In this document: in pieces, positions 1-7,225 of the stretch
Layout: the number at the start of each line of letters is the position of its first letter
How positions within the stretch are numbered: position 1 is the first letter of the stretch
Assembly (NCBI GenBank): GCA_003645495.1
Contig: QNFK01000016.1
Span: 1 to 12,913 of the forward strand
Origin: Gammaproteobacteria bacterium
GTDB taxonomy: Bacteria; Pseudomonadota; Gammaproteobacteria; Steroidobacterales; Woeseiaceae
Direction of reading: 5' to 3'
Length of the DNA stretch: 12,913 bases
Made by a program: the position numbers and the translations under genes
Notes under the pieces: generated by a model
Seen by the model: the letters and a program-made list of their open reading frames with translations, nothing else
Database searches by the model: none
What the model was told of the DNA's origin: nothing

Positions 1-1047
1 GGATATACCGCTGTGGCGGAGTTTCACTACCTGCACAATGAACCCGGTGACAAAGGCGCAGCGGACGCCATGTTCGCGGCGATTGTTGCCGCGGCCAGGG
101 AAAGCGGCATCCGGCTCACATTCGTTCCGGTTCTCTACGAAAGAGCCGGCTTGGATGAGGCGCTGCGAACTGCGCAGCAAGAACGATTTGCACGAACAGT
201 GGATGAGTTCATCGCGCACTACGAGTCAGCCGGCAGCCAGGCGCAAAAATCAGATGGCGATGGATTTCGGGTTGGGATTGGCGCGCACAGCCTGCGTGCG
301 GTGACCGCCGAGTCGCTCAGCAAGATAGCCGCTGTTGCGAAAGCCGACTCGGTGCCAATGCACATCCACATCGCAGAACAGCAACGGGAAGTGGATCAGT
401 GTCTCGATGCACACAACGCGCGACCGATTGAATGGTTGTACGACAACCATGACGTCAACGAAAACTGGTGCCTGGTACATGCCACGCATATCGATGAGCG
501 GGAAATTCAGTCGATTACCGATTCCGGCGCGGTGGTTTGTTTGTGCCCGAGTACGGAAGCCAACCTCGGCGATGGTCTCTTCCCGTTGCAGAACTATCTG
601 GAAAAAGGCGGCCGAATTGCCATCGGTTCCGACAGTCACGTTTCGATCAATCCGTTCGAGGAACTGCGCTGGCTTGAGTATGGGCAGCGCCTGATATCAC
701 AAAGCAGAAACATTGCGGCAATCCGACGGCAACAAACAGGGCGCAGCCTGTTCGAAATGGCGCTTGATGGTGGCGCACTGGCCGGCGGCGAACCCGGTGG
801 ACACATTCAAACGGATGCTGTTGCGGACCTGGTAGTACTGGATGACGACAGCCCGATGCTGGTGGGGCACACGACCCGTTCACTGCTCGACGCGTTGGTG
901 TTCTCCGGATTCACCCTGCCGATCGACAGGGTCATGGTGCATGGCAGGTGGCAGGTTGTGGATGGCCGGCACATAAAAGAGCAGGAGGCGCGACAAGCAT
1001 ATGCAGCCGTAGCAACCGAACTTGAGTTCGACGGAGGCGCGTCGTGA
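1..1047 (+). CDS. hutF: Formimidoylglutamate deiminase HutF, 5'-truncated by window edge
   Basis: Zinc-dependent amidohydrolase that hydrolyses N-formimidoyl-L-glutamate to N-formyl-L-glutamate and ammonia in cytosolic histidine breakdown. The frame is open from base 1 (first residues GYTAVAEFHYLH, a typical HutF stretch), so the GTG at 13 is only an internal codon. The N-terminal portion with the first HxH metal motif lies outside the window. The visible 348 residues are the rest of a protein usually about 450 long. Visible metal and catalytic motifs, numbered from base 1: HIHIAEQ with H121/H123, VHATH with H160/H163, and GSDSH with D211/H213, followed by the NPFEELRWLEYGQRL segment characteristic of HutF. 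The TGA stop overlaps the GTG start of hutC by four bases. A generic guanine or atrazine-type deaminase is the alternative family, but the HutF motifs and the hut context argue strongly against it. Confidence 0.95.
   Translation, partial: GYTAVAEFHYLHNEPGDKGAADAMFAAIVAAARESGIRLTFVPVLYERAGLDEALRTAQQERFARTVDEFIAHYESAGSQAQKSDGDGFRVGIGAHSLRAVTAESLSKIAAVAKADSVPMHIHIAEQQREVDQCLDAHNARPIEWLYDNHDVNENWCLVHATHIDEREIQSITDSGAVVCLCPSTEANLGDGLFPLQNYLEKGGRIAIGSDSHVSINPFEELRWLEYGQRLISQSRNIAAIRRQQTGRSLFEMALDGGALAGGEPGGHIQTDAVADLVVLDDDSPMLVGHTTRSLLDALVFSGFTLPIDRVMVHGRWQVVDGRHIKEQEARQAYAAVATELEFDGGAS
1033..1046 (+). promoter_or_regulatory. Ribosome binding site and GTG start of hutC
   Basis: A strong GGAGG (1033-1037) lies six bases before GTG 1044-1046, inside the 3' end of hutF. 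It fixes the hutC start at this GTG. The start overlaps the hutF stop as GTGA, suggesting translational coupling. Confidence 0.75.
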
Positions 1048-1808
1048 GCGCACAGGCCATACCACGCTACCGGCAGCTAAAGGAGCTGATCATCGGGCAG
1101 ATATCGAGTGGTGAACTGCAGCCCAGCGATCGGGTGCCGTCGGAAAACGAGCTGGTCGACGCAACCGGCGTGTCGCGAATGACGGCAAATCGTGCATTAA
1201 GAGAACTCAATGATGAGGGCTACGTGGAGCGTGTTGCTGGTGTTGGCACCTTCGTTGCGGACTTCAAGGCGGTCTCGCACGTCCTCGAGGTGCGAAATAT
1301 TGCTGACGAAGTGGAGCTGCGTGGACACGTGCACTCCTCAAGCGTGTTGCAGCAAAAACGCATGTCGGCAGATTCGAATATTGCGACGGCCCTGGACATA
1401 GAAGCTGGTGCGGACGTTTTTCATATCAAGCTTATTCATCTTGAGAGCGGCATACCGATTCAAATCGAAGACCGCTTTGTTTTAGCGGAGTTCGCGCCGC
1501 ATGTTCTTGAGCAGGACTTTGCCGTAGTGACACCGAGCGCCTATCTGAGCTCGATTTCACCACTGCAAGAGGCGGAACACATCGTGCGTGCTGAAATGCC
1601 AACAGAAAAAATCAGCCAACATCTTGAGATGGGCGCGCAAGAGCCGTGCCTCGTCGTCACACGTCGAACGTGGGCGCATGGTCGCCCGGTCAGTTTTGCA
1701 AATCTCTACCACCCGGGCAGTCGTTTCGAATTGTCCGGCCACTACGTACCACCGGGAACTGAGGCGCAGGTTAAGCGCCGACTTAGCGGAGCCACAACGA
1801 ATGACTAA
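1044..1808 (+). CDS. hutC: Histidine utilization repressor HutC (GntR family, UTRA domain)
   Basis: Transcription factor of the GntR/HutC subfamily, in characterised relatives a repressor of hut genes that is released by urocanate. The 254 residues show an N-terminal winged helix-turn-helix at about 5-75 (YRQLKELIIGQISSGEL, then LPSENEL-like VPSENELV, SRMTANRALRELNDEGYVER, GVGTFVA) and a C-terminal UTRA ligand-binding domain at about 90-240 (HIKLIHLESGIPIQIEDRFV, VVTRRTWAHGRPVSF). Length is normal for the family. The gene is unusual only in being embedded in the operon between hutF and hutU, with a 4-base overlap before and an 8-base overlap after. This makes repressor level follow operon expression, i.e. 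likely autoregulation. I found no convincing HutC operator palindrome in the window; the operon promoter is presumably upstream of base 1. Identification as HutC rather than another UTRA regulator leans partly on context. Confidence 0.93.
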   Translation: MSAQAIPRYRQLKELIIGQISSGELQPSDRVPSENELVDATGVSRMTANRALRELNDEGYVERVAGVGTFVADFKAVSHVLEVRNIADEVELRGHVHSSSVLQQKRMSADSNIATALDIEAGADVFHIKLIHLESGIPIQIEDRFVLAEFAPHVLEQDFAVVTPSAYLSSISPLQEAEHIVRAEMPTEKISQHLEMGAQEPCLVVTRRTWAHGRPVSFANLYHPGSRFELSGHYVPPGTEAQVKRRLSGATTND

Positions 1809-3480
1809 TAAAAACGCGCGCACGATCAAGGCGCCGACTGGCACAAAATTGACGGCCAAGAGCTGGTTGACAGAAGCACCGTTACGCATGCTCATGAACA
1901 ACCTTGACCCTGAGGTCGCCGAACGACCGGAAGACCTGGTTGTGTATGGCGGCATCGGCAAGGCGGCAAGAAACTGGGAGTGTTTCGACGCCATCATCGC
2001 GAAACTTCGCGAGCTGGAAAACGATGAAACCCTGCTCATCCAGTCCGGCAAGCCGGTTGGTGTTTTCAGGACACATGAAAACGCGCCGCGAGTGTTGATC
2101 GCTAATTCAAACCTGGTTCCGGCCTGGGCCAACTGGGAGCATTTCCGCGAGCTCGATCGCAAGGGCCTGATGATGTTCGGCCAGATGACCGCGGGCTCCT
2201 GGATCTATATCGGCAGTCAGGGCATCGTGCAGGGCACCTACGAAACATTTGTCGAAATGGGCCGGCAGCACTATGACGGCGATTTGGCCGGCAAGTGGAT
2301 CTTGACGGCGGGGCTCGGTGGAATGGGCGGTGCGCAGCCATTGGCGGCAACTATGGCAGGCGCGTCGATGCTGGCTGTTGAATGCGAGGCTGACCGGATC
2401 GAGAAACGCCTGGAGACTGGTTACATCGACAAGCGCGCCGATACACTGGATGAAGCGCTGGCGATTATCGATGCGTCAGTTGCCAGCAAGGAACCGGTGT
2501 CCGTGGGCCTGCTGGGTAATGCCGTGGACATTTTGCCGGAGTTGCTCAAACGCGGTATCCGACCTGATGCCGTAACTGATCAGACCTCAGCACATGATCC
2601 GGCCAACGGTTACCTGCCGGGTGGATGGACGGTTGAGGAGTGGCACGAAAAACGCATATCCGATCCGGATGCTGTCGCTGCTGCGGCAAAGACATCGATG
2701 GCAGTGCATGTCAGGGCGATGCTCGAGTTCCACAACGCCGGTGTGCCGACTTTCGACTACGGCAATAACATTCGTCAGGAAGCATTCAACAAAGGCGTCA
2801 AAGACGCGTTCGACTTTCCCGGTTTTGTGCCTGCCTATGTGCGACCGCTTTTTTGCCGCGGTGTCGGTCCGTTTCGCTGGGTTGCACTCTCCGGTGACCC
2901 CGAAGACATTTACAAGACGGATCAAAAGGTTAAAGAACTCATTCCCGATGACGCCCATTTGCACAACTGGCTGGATACCGCGCGTGAACGAATCCAGTTC
3001 CAGGGCTGGCCGGCGCGAATCTGCTGGGTAGGACTCGGGGAACGCGATCGCCTCGGCCTTGCGTTCAATGAAATGGTGCGCAGTGGTGAATTGAAAGCGC
3101 CGGTTGTGATTGGCAGGGATCATCTGGACAGTGGCTCTGTGGCAAGCCCGAACCGTGAAACAGAATCCATGCTGGACGGTTCGGACGCAGTCTCCGACTG
3201 GCCGTTGTTAAACGCACTTTTGAGTACGGCCAGTGGCGCGACCTGGGTGTCCATTCATCACGGCGGCGGTGTCGGCATGGGCTACGCGCAACATGCCGGG
3301 TTGGTAATCGTCTGCGACGGTAGCAAGGAAGCGGATGCGCGGATTGCCCGTGTGCTGTGGAACGATCCCGCCAGTGGTGTCATGCGGCACGCGGACGCCG
3401 GCTACCAGGAGGCGATCGATTGTGCGCGCGAAAATCACCTCGACTTGCCGATGATCAACTCCGCGGAGACTGGCGAATGA
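1801..3480 (+). CDS. hutU: Urocanate hydratase HutU
   Basis: Urocanase converts urocanate to 4-imidazolone-5-propionate, using a tightly bound NAD+ as electrophile, in the cytosol. The ATG at 1801 is chosen because GGAG at 1788-1791 sits nine bases before it and because the 559-residue product matches the usual length of about 555-560. The open frame continues upstream to 1588, but only as a shadow of hutC. Motifs: YGGIGKAARNWE near residue 50, the glycine-rich NAD-binding stretch TAGLGGMGGAQPLAATMAG at 169-187, DQTSAHDPANGYLP near 260-275, RPLFCRGVGPFRW near 348-360, and the ARICWVGLGERDR segment, whose C408 corresponds to the essential cysteine of Pseudomonas urocanase (Cys410). The glycine-rich HHGGGVGMGYAQHAG motif is near the C-terminus. 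The start overlaps the hutC stop (ATGACTAA) and the stop overlaps the hutH start (ATGA). No damage is seen. Confidence 0.97.
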   Translation: MTNKNARTIKAPTGTKLTAKSWLTEAPLRMLMNNLDPEVAERPEDLVVYGGIGKAARNWECFDAIIAKLRELENDETLLIQSGKPVGVFRTHENAPRVLIANSNLVPAWANWEHFRELDRKGLMMFGQMTAGSWIYIGSQGIVQGTYETFVEMGRQHYDGDLAGKWILTAGLGGMGGAQPLAATMAGASMLAVECEADRIEKRLETGYIDKRADTLDEALAIIDASVASKEPVSVGLLGNAVDILPELLKRGIRPDAVTDQTSAHDPANGYLPGGWTVEEWHEKRISDPDAVAAAAKTSMAVHVRAMLEFHNAGVPTFDYGNNIRQEAFNKGVKDAFDFPGFVPAYVRPLFCRGVGPFRWVALSGDPEDIYKTDQKVKELIPDDAHLHNWLDTARERIQFQGWPARICWVGLGERDRLGLAFNEMVRSGELKAPVVIGRDHLDSGSVASPNRETESMLDGSDAVSDWPLLNALLSTASGATWVSIHHGGGVGMGYAQHAGLVIVCDGSKEADARIARVLWNDPASGVMRHADAGYQEAIDCARENHLDLPMINSAETGE

Positions 3481-5012
3481 AGACAACGCTCAAGATCAAT
3501 GATCAGCCGTTGTCCCTCGGCGAATTACGCAAAACCTGGGAAGGACCGGTTCGGGTAACGCTAGGCGATTCCGCCCTGGCACGGGTGCGGGCGGCGCAGG
3601 AAAAAGTTGCGGCGGTACTCGCAAGTGGCGAGCAGGTTTACGGTGTTAACACTGGCTTTGGCCAGTTGGCGCAGGTTCGCATCAGCGATGACGAACTCGA
3701 GCATCTGCAAAAGAACCTGATTCGCTCACACGCTGTTGGTGTAGGTCCGTTGCTGTCCGATGACGTAGTCCGCCTGGTCATGATCATGAAAGTCAAAGCG
3801 CTGGCGCGCGGCCACTCCGGAGTGCGGCCAGAACTGATAGACGCTATCTGTGCGCTGATAAATAACGATATCTATCCGGCCATTCCGTCCAAGGGCTCGG
3901 TTGGGGCTTCCGGCGATCTGGCCCCGCTGGCGCACCTGGCAAGGGTTCTAATAGGTATCGGTAGTGTACGGATAAACGGGCAGGAACTTCCGGCCGAACA
4001 GGCTCTCATCAGTGCCGGGCTGGAACCGATCACGCTTGCGCCGAAGGAAGGCCTTGCGCTGCTCAACGGCACGCAGGTATCGACGGCACTGGCACTCGCT
4101 GCCGCATTTCGTGCCGAGCATGTCCTGGCAGCTGCGGTGACGGCAGGCGCCATGTCTGCTGATGCCATTAAAGGTTCGGACACACCCTTCGACGATCGCG
4201 TGCAGCAGGTGCGTGGACATGCCGGTCAGATTGCCGTCGCAGCGCAACTCAGAGCCCTTCTGGATGGCAGCGATATTCGTGCCTCACATGTCGATTGCAA
4301 GCGGGTGCAGGACCCGTATTCAATTCGCTGCCAGCCACAAGTCATCGGTGCCTGCCTGGACGTATTACGGCACGTTTGCGATGTCCTGCACACAGAAGCC
4401 AGCGCCGTTACCGATAATCCGCTGGTTTTTGCAGAAACGGACGCGATTCTGTCCGGTGGTAATTTTCATGCTGAACCGGTCGCGTTTGCGGCCGACTATC
4501 TCGCGCTCTCTATCGCCGAGATCGGTTCGCTGTCAGAGCGGCGCATTGCGTTGCTGATCGATACGAATCTGAGCGGGTTGCCAGCGTTCCTGGTAAACGA
4601 GGGCGGTCTTAACTCGGGATTTATGATGGTGCAGGTTACGGCTGCAGCGCTTGCCTCGGAGAACAAGGCGCTGGCACATCCGGCGAGTGTCGACAGTATT
4701 CCGACATCGGCAAACCAGGAAGATCATGTAAGCATGGCGACATTTGCCGCCAATCGCCTGCATACGATGCTTGATAATGTGGCGTTCATCGTGGCTATTG
4801 AGCTATTGGCCGCTACACAGGGTATTGAATTCCACCATCCGCAGCAAAGCTCGGCAGCACTTGAGAGCGTAGTCGCGAAAATCCGCGAGGTGTCACCACC
4901 ATACGAAGAGGACCGATCATTGAAAACGGATATTGACAGCGTTTCGCAAATGATTAACGCTGGTCAATTCTGTGCGCATAACCAGACGATTCTGCCGAGC
5001 TTTAACGAATGA
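3477..5012 (+). CDS. hutH: Histidine ammonia-lyase HutH
   Basis: First enzyme of the pathway: eliminates ammonia from L-histidine to give urocanate, as a cytosolic homotetramer. The 511-residue protein has the diagnostic A144-S145-G146 triad in GSVGASGDLAPLAHLA, which cyclises autocatalytically into the MIO prosthetic group, and the catalytic tyrosine Y55 in YGVNTGFG. Further family blocks are QDPYSIRCQPQVIGA, TDNPLVF and the long helical C-terminal part with SANQEDHVSMA. The start is ATG 3477, supported by GGAG at 3465-3468 eight bases upstream and by the family length of about 510; the frame open back to 3357 is a shadow of hutU. The motifs SANQEDHVSM and TQGIEFH fit histidine rather than phenylalanine or tyrosine ammonia-lyase, and the hut context makes this firm. 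It overlaps both neighbours by ATGA. Confidence 0.97.
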   Translation: MKTTLKINDQPLSLGELRKTWEGPVRVTLGDSALARVRAAQEKVAAVLASGEQVYGVNTGFGQLAQVRISDDELEHLQKNLIRSHAVGVGPLLSDDVVRLVMIMKVKALARGHSGVRPELIDAICALINNDIYPAIPSKGSVGASGDLAPLAHLARVLIGIGSVRINGQELPAEQALISAGLEPITLAPKEGLALLNGTQVSTALALAAAFRAEHVLAAAVTAGAMSADAIKGSDTPFDDRVQQVRGHAGQIAVAAQLRALLDGSDIRASHVDCKRVQDPYSIRCQPQVIGACLDVLRHVCDVLHTEASAVTDNPLVFAETDAILSGGNFHAEPVAFAADYLALSIAEIGSLSERRIALLIDTNLSGLPAFLVNEGGLNSGFMMVQVTAAALASENKALAHPASVDSIPTSANQEDHVSMATFAANRLHTMLDNVAFIVAIELLAATQGIEFHHPQQSSAALESVVAKIREVSPPYEEDRSLKTDIDSVSQMINAGQFCAHNQTILPSFNE

Positions 5013-5839
5013 CAGATGTTTTTACCTTCAGTGACGGTGAATCGCCGCTCCTGGTCAGTATCCCGCACGATGGCCGCCACCTGGCGCCCGGACAAACGGA
5101 TCGAATGACGCAAGCGGGGCGCGCATTGCCGGATACGGACTGGCACGTACGAAAACTCTATGATTTCGCCAATGACCTTGGCGCCAGTGTTATTGCTGCG
5201 AATTATTCGCGGTACGTTGTTGACCTCAACCGCGGTACCGACGACTCGGCACTTTATGAGGACCAGGTATCGACCGGCTTATTTCCGGAAAAAACGTTTG
5301 ACGGCAAAGATATTTACAATTCCGGCGAGACAGTTTCTTCCCAGGAGCGGCAGCAACGGGTCAGTGCGTACTGGAGGCCTTATCACGAACGCATAGCAAC
5401 GACGCTGGTGAAGCTGCGGCAAAAACATGGCTATGCACTGCTGTGGGACGCACACTCAATCGCTGGCGAAGTACCCAAGCTTTTCAAGGGTGTGCTGCCC
5501 GACCTCAATTTTGGCAGCAACGATGGCGCAAGCTGCGGCGAGGGGATTGTTACCTCACTAATGCACACAGCAAACGAGTCGGACTACTCTGTGGTCCTCA
5601 ATGAGCGTTTCCGCGGCGGATTCATCACCCGGCAGTATGGCGATCCCGGTGGCGGCATCCATGCAGTTCAACTCGAGTTATCCCAGCGTAATTATATGGA
5701 CGAAAAAACATTGAGCTATCAGGACGACCGGGCGGTCGAACTGGCTGGCAGTATCAGGAGCATGATGAATGCCTTTATACAGGCAGGAAAAGAGTCGCTG
5801 GAAACAGCGACCAGTGATTATGTTGAGGACCGTGCATAA
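5009..5839 (+). CDS. hutG: N-formylglutamate deformylase HutG
   Basis: Metal-dependent amidohydrolase (N-formylglutamate amidohydrolase family) that splits N-formyl-L-glutamate into L-glutamate and formate, the last step of the five-step histidine pathway. The 276 residues match family length. Conserved blocks: SPLLVSIPHDGRHL at the N-terminus, DTDWHVRKLYDFA, YSRYVVDLNRGTDD, ALLWDAHSIAGEVPKLFKG with the metal-ligand-like D-H pair, and FRGGFITRQYGDPGGGIHAVQLELSQRNYMDE. The ATG at 5009 overlaps the hutH stop; the Shine-Dalgarno sequence is weak, which fits re-initiation after hutH. Its partner is HutF in the same operon. The arginase-like formiminoglutamase, also named HutG in other bacteria, is a different family and does not match this sequence. 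It is the last gene of the overlapping series. Confidence 0.95.
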   Translation: MTDVFTFSDGESPLLVSIPHDGRHLAPGQTDRMTQAGRALPDTDWHVRKLYDFANDLGASVIAANYSRYVVDLNRGTDDSALYEDQVSTGLFPEKTFDGKDIYNSGETVSSQERQQRVSAYWRPYHERIATTLVKLRQKHGYALLWDAHSIAGEVPKLFKGVLPDLNFGSNDGASCGEGIVTSLMHTANESDYSVVLNERFRGGFITRQYGDPGGGIHAVQLELSQRNYMDEKTLSYQDDRAVELAGSIRSMMNAFIQAGKESLETATSDYVEDRA

Positions 5840-5861
5840 AGGCCGATGTTCAGCCCCCCTT

Positions 5862-5882
5862 CAGTATGCTGTCCGCATACTG
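5862..5882 (+). terminator. Hairpin after hutG, possible operon 3' end
   Basis: A perfect 8-base inverted repeat, CAGTATGC and GCATACTG, is separated by a 5-base loop, 23 bases after the hutG stop. There is no T-run after it, so it is not a classical intrinsic terminator. It may stabilise the 3' end of the hut message or be only a weak stop signal. Confidence 0.4.
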
Positions 5883-5890
5883 CGACATCT

Positions 5891-5919
5891 ATTAACGTGC
5901 CCAAGGTCTGGGCTATTAT
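5891..5919 (+). promoter_or_regulatory. Weak candidate sigma-70 promoter for the SYLF gene
   Basis: TATTAT at 5914-5919 is a good -10-like hexamer, 38 bases before the ATG. The hexamer 17 bases upstream, ATTAAC (5891-5896), is a poor -35. The local AT-richness (5911-5940) contrasts with the flanking genes. A start here would lie after the hutG hairpin, which is consistent with independent transcription. Low confidence. Confidence 0.3.
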
Positions 5920-5957
5920 TAAACGATCATTTTAATTCGTAACAGGAATCCAGGGTC

Positions 5958-6512
5958 ATGAGGAAATTAAGCAAATCATTACTTAGCGCTATTTTATTGG
6001 CTGTATTCGTTATCCCGGTGACGGCACTGGCCGTCGATTCTGCAGCGGTTGTGGATGCCAAGGTGGACGACGCAATCGTCAACTTTGGAAAAGAAGTGGA
6101 CGGGTCTGAGGTATTTCTTGGGCAGGCGGCAGGCTACCTGGTATTTCCCCGTGTGATTAAGCTTGGCATTGGGATAGGTGGGGAAACAGGGGACGGTGCG
6201 CTGCGTGTTAACGGCAAGACGGCAGGGTATTACCGTACCTCGGCAGGGTCGTTTGGCCTGCAACTTGGCGCACAGGCTAAATCCATCGTTATCGCATTCA
6301 TGACCAAGGAGTCGCTTGATAAATTCGTCAACAGCTCTGGCTGGAAAGTGGGTGTCGATGGATCAGTCGCGCTGATCGATCTCGGTGCCGGCAAGTCGAT
6401 CGACTCAGCCAACATCAAGGATCCTGTGGTTGGCTTCATTTTCGGTTCCAAGGGATTGATGTACAACCTGACCCTTGAGGGTACGAAAATCACGAAGGTC
6501 GAGAGAAAATAG
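5958..6512 (+). CDS. SYLF/YSC84-domain lipid-binding-like protein, exported
   Basis: A 184-residue protein with an N-terminal Sec signal peptide: basic MRKLSK, a hydrophobic core at about 8-22, and a likely cleavage after A23-L24-A25. The mature part matches the SYLF (YSC84/DUF500) domain: GQAAGYLVFPRVIKLGIGIG, GYYRTSAGSFGLQLGAQ, IVIAFMTKESLDKFVN, then GVDGSVALIDLGAG. Eukaryotic YSC84 relatives bind phosphoinositides through SYLF. Bacterial secreted versions are common in proteobacteria, but their role is poorly known, with suggested envelope or lipid association. Start: ATG 5958, with AGGA at 5944-5947 ten bases upstream. It is 118 bases after hutG, with its own likely promoter, so it is probably not part of the histidine pathway. 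A frame to the very end of the domain is intact. Confidence 0.88.
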   Translation: MRKLSKSLLSAILLAVFVIPVTALAVDSAAVVDAKVDDAIVNFGKEVDGSEVFLGQAAGYLVFPRVIKLGIGIGGETGDGALRVNGKTAGYYRTSAGSFGLQLGAQAKSIVIAFMTKESLDKFVNSSGWKVGVDGSVALIDLGAGKSIDSANIKDPVVGFIFGSKGLMYNLTLEGTKITKVERK

Positions 6513-6534
6513 GTAATCCAAAATCTGAGATATT

Positions 6535-6594
6535 TCGTGGGAGCGGCATCCTGCCGCGATTGACGTCAATCGTGGCAGGATGCCGCTCCCACGA
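6535..6594. repeat. 60-base near-perfect palindrome: two facing REP-like units
   Basis: Bases 6535-6564 are the reverse complement of 6565-6594 in 29 of 30 pairs; the one exception is G6556 against T6573, still a G-U pair in RNA. The centre is TGACGTCA. Each arm is a REP-like unit with its own small hairpin: GCGGCA-TCC-TGCCGC at 6543-6557, and GTGGCA-GGA-TGCCGC at 6572-6586. The layout resembles the paired REP elements (BIMEs) of gammaproteobacteria, which RAYT transposases are thought to spread. It sits 22 bases after the SYLF gene stop. In RNA it would form a very stable stem from either strand, so it could also end transcription or protect a 3' end, although no T-run follows. Confidence 0.8.
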
Positions 6595-6616
6595 TTAATT
6601 TGAAACCATTTCCCAA

Positions 6617-6635
6617 CCGGAGCACACTGTTCCGG
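6617..6635 (+). other. Small hairpin upstream of the unknown membrane protein gene
   Basis: CCGGAGCA and TGTTCCGG form an 8-base stem (one G-U pair) around a CAC loop, 27 bases before the next ATG. No T-run follows. It could be a leader structure or a remnant of a terminator; chance cannot be excluded. Confidence 0.25.
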
Positions 6636-6662
6636 GTCTAATAAAAACACCGATAAAACGTA

Positions 6663-7148
6663 ATGTCGGACAAGAAATCAAAACCGAAGAAACCGTCATT
6701 TTTCACGCGCATGGCGAACCGGGGCCGGGAATTCAAAAGCCTGGGTCAGTTGCTGGCAAAGGAGCCACGGGCATTTCCTGGTGCGCTTTTGCAGGTCATA
6801 CGACGTTCTGTCCGTACTATCTGGGACGCAAGAGGCGGCGGATATTACGCCTGCGGATTTGTACTGACTTTTATCTGGCTCGAAATAACGATGTTTGTCG
6901 AGGACATCGCCGAGGCAACCGGTATCGCCGATTTCTTCGGTGAGCAATTGCTGGAAATGTTGTTTCGCTACCTCGGCGAGTCATTCGTGAACACGATTAA
7001 GGCATTCATGTGGCCCGTCTACATTATTCAGATTTCACCACCATGGGGGGTTGCTGTTTTCGTGCTGATGGCCGTGATTTTCAACAAAATTCTGAAAGAG
7101 CCAGTTGAGAAATGGTTGTTTCATGAGGATGATCAGCCGAAGGTATGA
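6663..7148 (+). CDS. Hypothetical small membrane protein
   Basis: I do not recognise this 161-residue protein. The N-terminus is very basic (MSDKKSKPKKPSFFTRMANR), followed by an amphipathic stretch to about 57. A hydrophobic segment at about 60-79 (YYACGFVLTFIWLEITMFVE) is a likely membrane helix. A second candidate lies at about 108-124 and a third at about 127-143 (PWGVAVFVLMAVIFNKI), with SPP at the turn between them. The tail is charged (HEDDQPK). Together this suggests an inner-membrane protein with a cytoplasmic basic N-terminus. No signal-peptide cleavage site or cysteine pair is evident. No clear Shine-Dalgarno sequence precedes ATG 6663; the in-frame ATG at 6711 has none either, so the start is uncertain. 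It is the last + strand gene before the convergent fds operon, and no functional tie to either operon is visible. Coding potential rests on length, sensible composition and the helix pattern. Confidence 0.7.
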   Translation: MSDKKSKPKKPSFFTRMANRGREFKSLGQLLAKEPRAFPGALLQVIRRSVRTIWDARGGGYYACGFVLTFIWLEITMFVEDIAEATGIADFFGEQLLEMLFRYLGESFVNTIKAFMWPVYIIQISPPWGVAVFVLMAVIFNKILKEPVEKWLFHEDDQPKV

Positions 7149-7149
7149 C

Positions 7150-7186
7150 AATTCGCCCGCCGTACGATAGATACGCTTAGCGAATT
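7150..7186. other. Inverted repeat between convergent genes
   Basis: AATTCGC (7150-7156) and GCGAATT (7180-7186) are perfect inverted copies 23 bases apart, in the 77-base gap between the convergent membrane protein gene and fdsA. The loop is long and there is no T-run, so a role as a bidirectional terminator is only a guess. Confidence 0.2.
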
Positions 7187-7225
7187 CTCGTGATCGTCTG
7201 TCAATCGGCACGGGCGATTCCAAGC

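Noticed and set aside
1588..1800. Upstream in-frame extension of hutU to 1588
   Set aside because: It overlaps hutC in another frame, encodes no urocanase-like sequence, and ATG 1801 has a proper ribosome site and gives the family length.
3357..3476. Upstream in-frame extension of hutH to 3357
   Set aside because: It lies within hutU, is arginine-rich shadow sequence, and ATG 3477 with GGAG gives the normal 511-residue protein.
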